The notes: generated by a model not told the origin, from the letters alone. A DNA stretch of 64,000 nucleotides from Nocardiopsis dassonvillei_B (GCF_964273065.1 NZ_OZ186815.1:2356001-2420000), one strand, 5' to 3'; shown: positions 8,564-16,348, counted from the stretch's first letter. Translations and numbers: made by a program.

Positions 8564-9652
8564 CTACAGCCTTGTGGGCGCGGACACCCCGAGCAGGAAC
8601 AGCCCGGTGCGGAGGACCCCGGCGACGGCGGACGGCAGCACCGGGTCGGCGGTGGTGTACTCCGCCGGCTCGGCGGCGGCGGAGGGACACGTCCGCCACT
8701 CATCGTAGGCACCGGCCAGCGTTTCCAGGTATCGGACCAGGATATGGGGTTCCTCTCGGCGGGCGGCTCCGTCCAGGGCGCTCGGGCCGTCCACCAGGGC
8801 GCGGCGCACCGGTGCGGTGTGCCGCTCGCACGCCGCGAGCCTGGGGGCGCCCCGGGACACCCACCGCGTCCGGGACACCGCGTGCGCGTGGGCGTAGCGC
8901 AGCCGGAACGCGGGATTGGCGTCGGTCAGGCGGGCCCACGCCCCCGGGTACTCCGCCGAGGGCAGCACCGGCAGGTCCCGGCCGGTGGTCTCGGTCTCAC
9001 GGGGCCGCTCGGGAATCGACCGGCAGAAGGCGATGCGGGCGCTGTCCTCGCCGACCGCGCCCAGCACCCGGGCCGCGGGGGTGAACAGCGCGTCCCGGTC
9101 GCCGTCCAGGTAGGGGTCCCGCCAGGAGACCTCCTCGGCCGCCGGCACAGCGGGGGCGGCGCCGCCCACCGCCAGGGCGATGCGGGCGCGCGCGTCCGCC
9201 CGGGCCCACCTGCGGGCCTGCGCCACCGGCCCGGCCCCGTGCAGGGCGGTGCGGGGCCACTCCCCCGCGCCGTCCCACGTCCGGCCGGTGAGGAAGCGGG
9301 GGCCCTCCGCGGCCTCCCGGAGCAGGTCGTCGCGCTGGCGCGCGCCCAGGGTCACGTTCAGGAAGCCCCGGTCGTCGGCGTGCAGCCGGGCGTAGGAGAG
9401 GCGGCCCCGGTCGCGCAGCTCGGCCAGCCGGGCGGCGATGCGCCCGGCCACCCTCAGGTGCGGCCGCCCCTCCCCGGCGGGCAGGCGGTCCCCCAGCGCG
9501 CCCGCCAGGCGCGGCGCCAGCGCGGTCGCGGCGTCGGCGCCGTCGGCGGCCTGGTCGCCGCGCGGCCACACGAACGGGATCCGGTCGGCGGGCAGGTCGA
9601 AGGCGTCGGCGGCGGCCGCCCGCACCACCGCCTCCAGGTCGGCCGGGGTCAC
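8564..9652 (-). CDS. nrtL: ArgS-related DALR anticodon-binding protein (NrtL type)
   Basis: A 362-residue protein related to the tRNA-binding parts of arginyl-tRNA synthetase without a catalytic HIGH/KMSKS domain, so it should not aminoacylate; its function is unknown. The N-terminus (VTPADLEAVVRAAAADAFDL) resembles the ArgS additive domain, and the last 110 residues look like a DALR anticodon-binding helical bundle, ending GVLRTGLFLLGVSAPTRL where ArgS ends with a similar LLG(I/V)xAPxRM motif. The GTG start at 9652 overlaps the TGA of the upstream response regulator in a GTGA, so the two are translationally coupled. lysA follows after 111 bases. The name follows the streptomycete gene found in the same position next to lysA. 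Confidence 0.75.
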   Translation of the reverse strand: MTPADLEAVVRAAAADAFDLPADRIPFVWPRGDQAADGADAATALAPRLAGALGDRLPAGEGRPHLRVAGRIAARLAELRDRGRLSYARLHADDRGFLNVTLGARQRDDLLREAAEGPRFLTGRTWDGAGEWPRTALHGAGPVAQARRWARADARARIALAVGGAAPAVPAAEEVSWRDPYLDGDRDALFTPAARVLGAVGEDSARIAFCRSIPERPRETETTGRDLPVLPSAEYPGAWARLTDANPAFRLRYAHAHAVSRTRWVSRGAPRLAACERHTAPVRRALVDGPSALDGAARREEPHILVRYLETLAGAYDEWRTCPSAAAEPAEYTTADPVLPSAVAGVLRTGLFLLGVSAPTRL

Positions 9653-10032
9653 CCGCGCTCCCCGAGCAGCCCGCGGATGACGTCGATGAGGACGTCGGGG
9701 TCGAACGGCTTGGTGACGTAGGCGTCCACGCCGATCCGCTCGCCCCGCCGCACGTCCTCCTCCTGGGTGCGCGCGGTCACCAGCACGATGGGCAGGGTCC
9801 GCAGCCGCTCCTGGGCGCGCAGCCGCTCGGCGGTCGCCCATCCGTCCAGCCGGGGCATCATCACGTCGAGGGTGACCACGTGCGGGTCGATGTAGCCGAC
9901 CCGATCCAGGCAGTCCTGCCCGTCCACGGCGGTGAACACCTCGAACCCCTCCAGTTCGAGGTTGAGGCGGATCAGTTCCCGGATCACGTCGTCGTCCTCG
10001 ACGACGAGAACCCGTACGGGCAAGGCGTTCAC
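9649..10032 (-). CDS. Stand-alone response regulator receiver (CheY-like)
   Basis: A 127-residue protein that is a receiver domain only, without a DNA-binding output. The acidic pair is at D13/D14, the phosphoacceptor is D56 in VTLDVMMPRLDG, the switch threonine is in VLVTART and the conserved lysine is K108 in YVTKPFDPD. It overlaps nrtL by four bases (GTGA), so the two are probably made together, and both precede lysA. No cognate histidine kinase is adjacent. A coupled pair of a receiver and a tRNA-binding-fold protein may act together, but this is conjecture. Confidence 0.85.
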   Translation of the reverse strand: MNALPVRVLVVEDDDVIRELIRLNLELEGFEVFTAVDGQDCLDRVGYIDPHVVTLDVMMPRLDGWATAERLRAQERLRTLPIVLVTARTQEEDVRRGERIGVDAYVTKPFDPDVLIDVIRGLLGERG

Positions 10033-10150
10033 GGCGCGACACTACCGCCGCGGGGGCGGACGGCACCACCGGAACCGGGGGATCCGCCGCGCGCGGCAAA
10101 CGGGTGGACGAAGCGCGCGGAGCCCCTGCTACAGTTGTTCACGCAAGCCA

Positions 10151-10222
10151 GCCCCCTTAGCTCAGGGGATAGAGCAACGGCCTCCGGAGCCGTGTGCGCA
10201 GGTTCGAATCCTGCAGGGGGCA
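10151..10222 (+). tRNA. tRNA-Arg (anticodon CCG)
   Basis: A complete cloverleaf is visible: acceptor stem GCCCCCT (10151-10157) pairs with AGGGGGC (10215-10221); D stem GCTC/GAGC; anticodon stem ACGGC/GCCGT enclosing loop CTCCGGA with anticodon CCG reading the CGG codon; T arm GCAGG TTCGAAT CCTGC; discriminator A. CCA is not encoded. It stands alone, convergent with the following membrane-protein gene. tRNA genes often serve as integration sites, but no integrase or 3'-end repeat was seen here. Confidence 0.97.
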
Positions 10223-10263
10223 CAGAAGACGGAACGGCGGGTTCACCCCGCTGACCAGGCGAG

Positions 10264-10285
10264 AAGGCGTCCTACGGGGCGCCTT
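10264..10285 (+). terminator. Hairpin after tRNA-Arg
   Basis: AAGGCG (10264-10269) pairs with CGCCTT (10280-10285) around a GC-rich loop, followed by TCGTGTTC. It lies 42 bases past the tRNA and probably ends its transcript. Confidence 0.55.
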
Positions 10286-10329
10286 TCGTGTTCCCCGGGG
10301 CGGGTCGCCGCCGGCGCGGCGCCGGAGCG

Positions 10330-11478
10330 TCAGCGCGTCCCGGCGCGGGTGCGGCGGGGGCGGTCCGCCAGGCGGCGCAGCAGGGCCTCGGCCGGCCCCC
10401 TGCGGTCGGTGCGGCGCATCCACTCGGCCAGGGCGAGCGAGACCGCCCAGATACCGACGGCCGCGCCCATGCCCGCGGCCAGGCCCGTCCCTCCGGACAG
10501 GTCCAGCGTGAACGGGTAGAAGAGCGCGAGGAACGCCACCGACTGGAACAGGTAGAAGGTCAGCGACCTGCGTCCCAGGGCCATGACGGCCGTCGCCCAC
10601 GGCCCGGCGGCCGGGCGCACGAGGAGGGCGACGAGTGCCGCCGCCGCGATGCCCCCGGCGTGGCCGGTGAGGACGTGCAGCGCGGCGGCCGTGTGGAGCA
10701 GCGCCGGTGCGTCGGTCTGCCAGGCCCCGGTGGCCAGGAGCGTGTGGGGCAGGCGGCCGGCTGCGGCCACGGCGGCCAGGACCGCGGCGGACCGGGCCAG
10801 GAGGCGCCGGTGGCGCGCGGGGTCCTCCAGGATCCGCATGCGGGACGCGGCGACGCCCAGGGCCATGGCCGGGAGCACGCTCGGCACCGAGGCCAGGGTC
10901 TCCAGCGGCCAGAGCCAGGAGAAGTTGCCGACCACGTGGGCGACCGGGTCGGCGCCCATGAGGTGGGTGATGGTGGGGGAGATGCCCGTGCGGTGCATCT
11001 CGGCCGTGCCGACCGAGACGATCAGGACGCCCGGCGGCAGGCACGCGCCGCCGACCCACGCCAGGGTCGAGGTGCGGGCGCGGGCCAGCGGGGCCGCCAC
11101 GAGCAGGGCCGTGCCGTACACGGCGACGATGTCGAGCGGTACGAGCAGGGTCGAGTGCAGGAACCCGAGGGCGACCAGGACCAGTCCCCGGCGGTGCAGG
11201 AGGGAGCGCAGGTCGGGCCAGTCCCGTCCCCGCTCGGTCTCGCGGCGCAGCAGCTGCCCGATCCCGTAGCCGAAGAGGAACACGAACATCACGCGGGCCT
11301 GCTCCTGGAACAGGAGGGTCCCCAGGAACAGGGCCGCACGGTCGAGCGGGCCCGTGCCCCAGTGGGTGAGGAAGGCGGGGACGTGCGCCAGGGCTATCGC
11401 GAGCAGCATCAGTCCCCGGGCCATGTCGGGGGCCGGTGAACGGCCTCCGGGTGCGGCCGGGGCGGGGGTGCGGGTCAT
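10330..11478 (-). CDS. DUF418 (YeiB-like) membrane protein
   Basis: A 382-residue integral membrane protein. The ATG at 11478 (MTRTPAPAAPGG) has AAGGAG eight bases upstream, which fixes the start. About ten hydrophobic helices are visible. The N-terminal half shows the acyltransferase-like DMARGLMLLAIALAHVPAF, and the C-terminal third matches DUF418 with GRRSLTFYLFQSVAFLALFY and RRGPAEALLRRL near the end. Proteins of this family are thought to be transporters or membrane acyl-transfer enzymes; the substrate is unknown. It is divergent from a GntR/FCD regulator, and TGACGTCA palindromes lie just upstream, two of them over a possible promoter (TTGACG-N16-TAGTGA on the minus strand), suggesting control by that regulator. 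Confidence 0.8.
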   Translation of the reverse strand: MTRTPAPAAPGGRSPAPDMARGLMLLAIALAHVPAFLTHWGTGPLDRAALFLGTLLFQEQARVMFVFLFGYGIGQLLRRETERGRDWPDLRSLLHRRGLVLVALGFLHSTLLVPLDIVAVYGTALLVAAPLARARTSTLAWVGGACLPPGVLIVSVGTAEMHRTGISPTITHLMGADPVAHVVGNFSWLWPLETLASVPSVLPAMALGVAASRMRILEDPARHRRLLARSAAVLAAVAAAGRLPHTLLATGAWQTDAPALLHTAAALHVLTGHAGGIAAAALVALLVRPAAGPWATAVMALGRRSLTFYLFQSVAFLALFYPFTLDLSGGTGLAAGMGAAVGIWAVSLALAEWMRRTDRRGPAEALLRRLADRPRRTRAGTR

Positions 11479-11528
11479 CGCTCGGTCTCCTTGCCTGCGG
11501 TGGGGGCGGGGCGCCCCCGGGCGATCAG

Positions 11529-11646
11529 GTGACGTCACTATGACACAGGGTATGACGTCAAAGGAAGCCAATTTTATGCATACAGAGAGAACAGGGAGCT
11601 CAATAATGCCTTGAACTGGGGATATGCATGACGTCATGTGACGTCA
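11529..11646. promoter_or_regulatory. Divergent promoter region with four TGACGTCA palindromes
   Basis: Perfect TGACGTCA octamers occur at 11530-11537, 11553-11560, 11629-11636 and 11639-11646. The last pair is spaced 10 bases (one helical turn) and the first pair 23 bases. Two ATGCAT hexamers (11576-11581, 11624-11629) flank an AT-rich centre unlike the surrounding DNA. The first two octamers overlap a minus-strand promoter candidate. They are likely operators for the adjacent GntR/FCD regulator, which is inference. Confidence 0.6.
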
Positions 11647-11770
11647 TCAGGCTTCCGCCCCGGGCGGAGCCGCCCGGACCCTCCCCCGACCGACAGCCCC
11701 GCCGGGGAAGGGGGGACCGTAGGATGACGGGCACCGCGACGCGACGAGGGGAAAGCGGAGGGCTTCTGGC

Positions 11771-12538
11771 GTGAACGAGGCGAGTACGGGCGACGTCACC
11801 CGGTCGGAACCGGCCTGGCGGCCGGTGTCCCGCAGCCGGGCCTACGAGCTCGTGGTCGACCGCATCGAGGAGCAGATCGTCAACGGGTCCCTCCGGGTCG
11901 GCGACCACCTGCCCCCCGAGCGCGAGCTCGCCTCCTGGCTGGAGGTCAGCCGCGCCGCCGTGCGCGAGGCGATCCGGACCCTGGAGGCGCACGGGGTCGT
12001 CAGCTCGTCGGTCGGTTCGGGCAAGGGCGCGGGCACCGTGGTCACCGCGATGACCAGCGGCGCGCTCACCCGCATGCTGCGGCTGCACGTGGCGCTGACG
12101 AGCTTCCCGATGGTCGACGTCGTCGAGGCGCGGGTGATGCTCGAGCGCACCAGCGCCTCGCTGGCGGCGCGCGAGGCCTCCGCCGAGGACCTGGCGCTGA
12201 TGCGCTCCCTGGTGGACGCCATGGACGCCCCGGGGCTCGGCCGCGAGGAGTTCAACGAGTTCGACACCCGCTTCCACGTGGCGATCGCCGAGGCCGCCGG
12301 GAACCGGCTGGTCGCGGACATGACGATCGCCATCCGCGAGTCGATGAAGCAGCAGGTGCTGGAGGGGTTCCGCAGCGCCTCCGACTGGCCGGCGGTGTCA
12401 GAGGTGCTGCGCGGCCACCACCGGGGCGTGATGGAGGCCGTCCGGGCTCGCCGTGGAGCTCTGGCGGCGGACCTGGTGGAGGAGCACATCCGCTACGCGT
12501 ACACGCACCTGCCGGCGTTCCGGGCCGGTGAAGGCTGA
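11771..12538 (+). CDS. GntR-family transcriptional regulator (FadR/FCD subfamily)
   Basis: A 255-residue repressor-type protein with a GTG start (MNEASTGDVTRSEPAW) and a GGAGGG ribosome site about nine bases upstream. The N-terminal winged helix spans about residues 21-92, including LPPERELASWLEVSRAAVRE and the wing GSGKGAGTVV. The all-helical FCD effector domain follows (about 105-245) with the metal/ligand-type positions FDTRFHVAIAEAAGN and HHRGVMEAV. FCD regulators usually sense small carboxylates or fatty acyl compounds. It is divergent from the DUF418 gene and separated from it by 292 bases holding four TGACGTCA sites, so autoregulation plus control of that gene is likely. Confidence 0.9.
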   Translation: MNEASTGDVTRSEPAWRPVSRSRAYELVVDRIEEQIVNGSLRVGDHLPPERELASWLEVSRAAVREAIRTLEAHGVVSSSVGSGKGAGTVVTAMTSGALTRMLRLHVALTSFPMVDVVEARVMLERTSASLAAREASAEDLALMRSLVDAMDAPGLGREEFNEFDTRFHVAIAEAAGNRLVADMTIAIRESMKQQVLEGFRSASDWPAVSEVLRGHHRGVMEAVRARRGALAADLVEEHIRYAYTHLPAFRAGEG

Positions 12539-12539
12539 G

Positions 12540-12563
12540 GGCGGCGGGACCTCCCCCGCCGCC
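12540..12563. terminator. Bidirectional terminator hairpin between convergent genes
   Basis: GGCGGCGGG (12540-12548) pairs perfectly with CCCGCCGCC (12555-12563) over a six-base loop, between the gntR stop and the convergent exonuclease stop. Confidence 0.65.
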
Positions 12564-12573
12564 GCGCGTCCGC

Positions 12574-13275
12574 TCAGACCGAGGCCAGGGGCCAGCTCCC
12601 GTCGATGACCGCCTGCGGGTCGCGGCCGCGCCGCAGGTAGGCCTGGAAGGAAGCGGCCTGCTCGGCCTTCCAGCCCACCTGGGCGGCGTGCAGTCCGTCC
12701 GGGTCCATGGCCGCGAGCTCCTCGTGGGTGGCCCCCAGCCGCCAGGCCAGCCGCGCGGCGGCCAGCGCGTCGGCGGCGGCCCCGTGCGCCTGGCTCTCGT
12801 CCAGGGGCACCCCGTGGTGGGCGCACACGTCGGTGAGCTTGCGGCCGCCCCTGCGGTAGGGGTCGGTGTGCTTGTCGAGCACCAGGGGGTCGATCACCCG
12901 CAGGTCCCGGAGGAAGCCGGAGGCCAGGCCGTGGCGCTCCAGCTCCGCGGAGAGCAGCCCCAGGTCGTAGGGGGCGTTGTAGACGACCACCGGCAGCCCG
13001 TCTGCGCGGACCTTCTCCAGTGCGGCGGCGATCTCGGTGACCACGTCCACCGCCGGGCGCCCGTTCTGGCGGGCGTGCTCCGTGGTGATGCCGTGGATGG
13101 CGGTCGCCTCCTCGGGGATCTCCACACCCGGGTCCGCCAGCCAGGACAGCTTCTCCTTGGTACCGGCGGCCGGGTCGACGCGCCACAGCGCGGCGGTGAC
13201 GATCCGGTCGCTGGAGACGTCCAGGCCGGTGGACTCGAAGTCCAGCGCGGCCATGGGGCGGGTGTGCCAGCTCAT
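12574..13275 (-). CDS. DnaQ-like 3'-5' exonuclease (DEDDh)
   Basis: A 233-residue exonuclease domain protein. The catalytic acidic residues are visible: D12 and E14 in ALDFESTGLD, D104 in YNAPYDLGLL, H164 in AHGAAADALAA and D169, giving the DEDDh set of the DNA polymerase III epsilon/RNase T family. The protein is a stand-alone nuclease with no polymerase- or UvrC-like extension. Such actinobacterial proteins are usually annotated as DnaQ-like; the substrate (DNA or RNA proofreading or degradation) cannot be decided here. It lies 28 bases downstream of an MFS gene on the same strand and may be read through from it. Confidence 0.88.
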   Translation of the reverse strand: MSWHTRPMAALDFESTGLDVSSDRIVTAALWRVDPAAGTKEKLSWLADPGVEIPEEATAIHGITTEHARQNGRPAVDVVTEIAAALEKVRADGLPVVVYNAPYDLGLLSAELERHGLASGFLRDLRVIDPLVLDKHTDPYRRGGRKLTDVCAHHGVPLDESQAHGAAADALAAARLAWRLGATHEELAAMDPDGLHAAQVGWKAEQAASFQAYLRRGRDPQAVIDGSWPLASV

Positions 13276-13303
13276 GTGTGCCCTTCCGTTCGGGGGTGCG
13301 CTC

Positions 13304-14506
13304 CTATCGTGCCCCCTCAGGGTGACTTTCGGTGTGCGGTCGCACCGGCGGGCGGGCGTGTTCTCCGCCGGGCAGCCGGGTGGCGGCGACCATGACGGCG
13401 AGGCCGGCCAGGGTGATGAACGCCCCGGTCCACAGCGGCGAGGTGTACCCGAGTCCGGCGGCCAGGCCCAGTCCCCCGGCCCAGGCGCCGAGCGCGTTGC
13501 CCACGTTGAAGGCGGCGATGTTGGCGCTGGAGGCGAGCGTGGGCGCGGTGGAGGCGAACCCCATGACGCGCGTCTGGAGCCCGGGGACGGTGGCGAACCC
13601 CACGCCCCCCATGAGCAGCAGGGCGGCCACGGCGGCCCACGGGATGTGCGCGACCAGTGCGAACACGGCGAGGACCGCGGTGAGCGCCGCGAGCAGCGCC
13701 ACCAGGGTACGGCCCGGGTCGCGGTCGGCGGCCCGGCCGCCCAGGAGGTTCCCGGCGAACAGTCCGGTGCCGAACAGCACGAGCAGCCACGGCACGGCCC
13801 CGGCGGCGAACCCGCTCACCTCGGTGAGGGTGAACGCGATGTAGGTGAAGCCCCCGAACATGCCTCCGAAGCCGAGTACGGTGACGGCCAGGGACAGCCA
13901 CACCTGTGCGCTGCGGAAGGCCGAGAACTCGGCGCGCAGGCCGCCCCGCCCGGACTCCTCGCGGACGGCGGGCACCAGGGCGAGGATCGCCGCGAAGGCG
14001 ACGACGCCGATGGCGGTGATGGCCCAGAAGGCGGAGCGCCATCCGGCCGCCTGGCCGAGGAAGGTGCCGAAGGGGACTCCCAGGACGTTGGCGGTGGTCA
14101 GCCCGGCGAACATGACCGAGACGGCGGCGGCCCCGCGGCCGGGCGGGACGACGCGGGCGGCCAGTACCGCGCCGATCCCGAAGAAGGCGCCGTGGCACAG
14201 GGCGGCGATGACGCGTCCGAGCATCATGGCGCCGTAGCCGGGGGCCAGGGCGGAGACGGCGTTCCCCGCGACGAACAGGACCATGAGCACCAGCAGGGCG
14301 CGTTTGCGGTCGACGCGGTGGAGCAGCGCGGTCAGCCCGATGCCGCCGACCGCGACGGCGAGGGCGTAGCCCGAGATCAGGTATCCGGCGACGGTGGGCG
14401 TGACGCCGAGGTCTGCGCCGACCTCGGGCAGCAGGCCCATGATGACGAATTCGGTGAGGCCGATGCCGAAACCCCCGAGGGCGAGGGCGTAGAGCGCGAG
14501 CGGCAT
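13304..14506 (-). CDS. MFS efflux transporter (DHA1 drug:H+ antiporter type)
   Basis: A 400-residue, twelve-helix major facilitator. The ATG at 14506 gives MPLALYALALGGFGIGLTEF, the characteristic start of the chloramphenicol/arabinose-efflux group; the frame continues further upstream but that part is not membrane-like and overlaps the divergent regulator. Motifs include the loop 2-3 region YLISGYALAVAVGG...RKRALLVLM and motif C-like GLTTANVLGVPFGTFLGQ. It is divergent from a MarR regulator with repeated GTTGC-type half-sites between them, the usual arrangement of an inducible drug pump and its repressor. The substrate is unknown. Confidence 0.88.
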   Translation of the reverse strand: MPLALYALALGGFGIGLTEFVIMGLLPEVGADLGVTPTVAGYLISGYALAVAVGGIGLTALLHRVDRKRALLVLMVLFVAGNAVSALAPGYGAMMLGRVIAALCHGAFFGIGAVLAARVVPPGRGAAAVSVMFAGLTTANVLGVPFGTFLGQAAGWRSAFWAITAIGVVAFAAILALVPAVREESGRGGLRAEFSAFRSAQVWLSLAVTVLGFGGMFGGFTYIAFTLTEVSGFAAGAVPWLLVLFGTGLFAGNLLGGRAADRDPGRTLVALLAALTAVLAVFALVAHIPWAAVAALLLMGGVGFATVPGLQTRVMGFASTAPTLASSANIAAFNVGNALGAWAGGLGLAAGLGYTSPLWTGAFITLAGLAVMVAATRLPGGEHARPPVRPHTESHPEGAR

Positions 14507-14535
14507 GAGGAGTGCTCCCGGAGAGGCGATGTTCC

Positions 14536-14582
14536 GTTGCGCCTGCACTAGTTGCACACGCAACGAAAATAGTTGCACGCGC
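14536..14582. promoter_or_regulatory. Probable MarR operators between pump and regulator
   Basis: The perfect inverted repeat GTTGCACACGCAAC (14551-14564) is flanked by two related copies, GTTGCGCCTGCAC (14536-14548) and GTTGCACGCGC (14572-14582). All share GTTGC-N4-GC. They fill the 129-base gap between divergent MFS and MarR genes, where a MarR dimer would bind. Confidence 0.6.
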
Positions 14583-14635
14583 CTCCTACCTGCGCAAGCT
14601 GGTAGTCTGTGGCCTCTGACACCGGGAGGCTTGAC

Positions 14636-15091
14636 ATGGGCATCGCCGACGACGCCGTCGAGGTCCGAGCCCACGGCTGGCGGACCCTCGCCGCCGTGCA
14701 CGCCCTCATCGAGGCCGCCCTGGAGCGGGCGCTCCAGGGGGAGCACGGGCTCTCGGTCGTCGAGTACACCGTCCTGGACGCCCTGAACCGCCAGGACGGC
14801 TGGCACATGCGGATGCGCCAGCTGGCCCGGGCCGCGGCGCTGTCCAACAGCGCCACCACCCGCCTGGTCACCCGCCTGGAGGACCGCGGCCTGCTCACCC
14901 GGGTGCTGTGCGCGGACGACCGCCGGGGCATCTACACCGAGCTCACCCCGGCCGGGCTGGAGCTGCTGGAGCGAGCCCGGCCCACCCACGACCGGGTACT
15001 GCGCGAGGCCCTGGCCGAGGCCGGGGACACCCCCGAGCTGGCCCCGCTGGTGGAGGCCCTGCGCGCGCTGGAACCCCGTCCCCTCCCCTGA
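14636..15091 (+). CDS. MarR-family transcriptional regulator
   Basis: A 151-residue winged-helix repressor. The ATG at 14636 (MGIADDAVEVRAHGW) follows GGGAGG by six bases; an upstream in-frame start at 14609 lacks a ribosome site. The recognition helix region reads MRQLARAAALSNSATTRLVTR, followed by the wing LEDRGLLTRVLCADDRRG, with the conserved D/R wing tip of MarR proteins. It is divergently oriented to the MFS pump and probably represses both. The ligand is unknown. Confidence 0.92.
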   Translation: MGIADDAVEVRAHGWRTLAAVHALIEAALERALQGEHGLSVVEYTVLDALNRQDGWHMRMRQLARAAALSNSATTRLVTRLEDRGLLTRVLCADDRRGIYTELTPAGLELLERARPTHDRVLREALAEAGDTPELAPLVEALRALEPRPLP

Positions 15092-15170
15092 TCCGCGGCC
15101 CCCGGGACCCGTTGTCCACAGGGCCGCCCTCCCCCTGGTGCGCCGCGGACGCGCCCTCTAGGTTGAGGTC

Positions 15171-15695
15171 ATGAAATTCCTGGTACGCGAACGCTTCTTC
15201 GACATCGGCGACGACTCCTGGGTGACCACCGAGGACGGCGAGAAGGTCTACCACATCGACGGCAAGGCCCTGCGCATCCGCGCCACGTTCCACCTCGAGG
15301 ACCCGAGGGGCAACGTGCTCGCCACCATCCGCCGCAAGCTCTTCAAGGTGCGCGACCAGATGCGCATCGAGCGGGACGGGAAGACCGTGGCCACGGTGCG
15401 CGAGCGCCTCGTCGACCCGCTCCGGGAGAAGCTCGTGGTCGAGGTCGAGGGCGCTCCGAACTGGGAGGTGACCGGCGACTTCCTGGGCAAGGAGTACGTG
15501 GTCTCCGACGAGCACGGCACCGTCGCGCACATCTCCCGCAAGCTGCTGCGCATCCGCGACACCTACGTGGTGGACGTCAACACCCACCGCTCCGACCTCG
15601 GCGGGGACCCGGTGCTGGTGCTCGGTGTCGCGGTGGCGGTGGACTCCCTCACCGCTGACGACAAGGGCAGGGACGGGGACGACTCCGACGGGTGA
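15171..15695 (+). CDS. LURP-one-related (DUF567) family protein
   Basis: A 174-residue protein starting MKFLVRERFFDIGDDSWV. The alternating beta pattern with repeated DGKALRIRATFHLEDPRG, LFKVRDQMRIERDGKTV and LGKEYVVSDEHG segments matches the LURP-one/Tubby-C-like beta-barrel family. Bacterial members are small cytoplasmic or membrane-associated proteins of unknown function, possibly lipid binding by analogy with scramblase and Tubby. The last 20 residues are acidic and probably disordered. It is a single gene followed by a bidirectional terminator. Confidence 0.85.
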   Translation: MKFLVRERFFDIGDDSWVTTEDGEKVYHIDGKALRIRATFHLEDPRGNVLATIRRKLFKVRDQMRIERDGKTVATVRERLVDPLREKLVVEVEGAPNWEVTGDFLGKEYVVSDEHGTVAHISRKLLRIRDTYVVDVNTHRSDLGGDPVLVLGVAVAVDSLTADDKGRDGDDSDG

Positions 15696-15715
15696 GGGCC
15701 CGGAGGCCGTCGCGG

Positions 15716-15745
15716 CCCGCTCCGCTCCGGGCGCCCCGGAGCGGG
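15716..15745. terminator. Terminator hairpin between convergent genes
   Basis: CCCGCTCCG (15716-15724) pairs with CGGAGCGGG (15737-15745), a nine-pair stem between the LURP-one gene and the convergent EF-G-domain-IV-like gene. Confidence 0.6.
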
Positions 15746-15767
15746 GTCCGCCCGGCCGGGCGCGCGG

Positions 15768-16259
15768 TCAGTCGCCGCCCGAGACGGTCAGCCCCCGCTC
15801 CCAGGGGAGGTAGGGTTCCCGGCGGCTGCGCAGCACCGGCCGCGGGAGGCCGCCCTCCTGGGCGCAGCGGGAGATCTCCCGTGCGGCCATGGAACCGGCC
15901 AGCCGGAAGGTGGCCGGGGTGGAGTCCTCCCCGTGCCAGCGGGCGTCCACCAGCCGCACCAGGGCGGCCAGCGGGGGCGGCCCGCCCTCGTCGTCCTCGT
16001 CCTCGTCCTCGTGGGGCGTCCAGTACCTCCTGGCGCCGTCCGCGAAGGCGTCGGCCAGCTCCGTCGGCAGCCGCTCGCCCCGCGGGCCGCGCGGCGGCAC
16101 CGCGTCGACGAACGAGAAGCCGTCGGGCGTCCCGGCGGGCAGCGGTTCGGCCTCCGCCCAGGCCGCGGCGAAGTGGCCGCCCGCGCAGGTGTGGCGGATG
16201 GTGCGCACGTAGACGCCGGGGACGGTGCGCGTCAGGGGTATGCGGTTCCGGGAGGGCAC
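15768..16259 (-). CDS. Stand-alone protein resembling elongation factor G domain IV
   Basis: A 163-residue protein with no GTPase domain. Two stretches align by eye with domain IV of EF-G: HTCAGGHFAAAWAEAEPLP...GFSFVDAV (residues about 22-52; EF-G has GGHGxFGxxxIxVEPL...GxEFVDxIVGG) and VRLVDARWHGEDSTPATFRL, AGSMAAREI (about 98-130; EF-G has VTLYDGxxHxVDSSxxAFxxA). The long paralogue at 38779-40935 shows both patterns. An acidic insertion (EDEDEDDEGG) replaces the helix between them. Domain IV is the part of EF-G that mimics a tRNA anticodon arm and reaches the decoding site, so a ribosome-related role is conceivable but unproven. The gene lies downstream of a two-component pair on the same strand, separated by a hairpin. 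Confidence 0.6.
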   Translation of the reverse strand: MPSRNRIPLTRTVPGVYVRTIRHTCAGGHFAAAWAEAEPLPAGTPDGFSFVDAVPPRGPRGERLPTELADAFADGARRYWTPHEDEDEDDEGGPPPLAALVRLVDARWHGEDSTPATFRLAGSMAAREISRCAQEGGLPRPVLRSRREPYLPWERGLTVSGGD

Positions 16260-16348
16260 TCGACCTCTCCTTCCGGCACGTGGAACGACTCCGTCGGGGT
16301 TCTCCTTCCCGCTGAAAGGAACGAAGATACCCCGCGCGGTCCGCGTAG

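Noticed and set aside
10151..10222. tRNA-Arg as an attachment site of an integrated element
   Set aside because: No integrase gene, no direct repeat of the tRNA 3' end and no change in gene character on either side.
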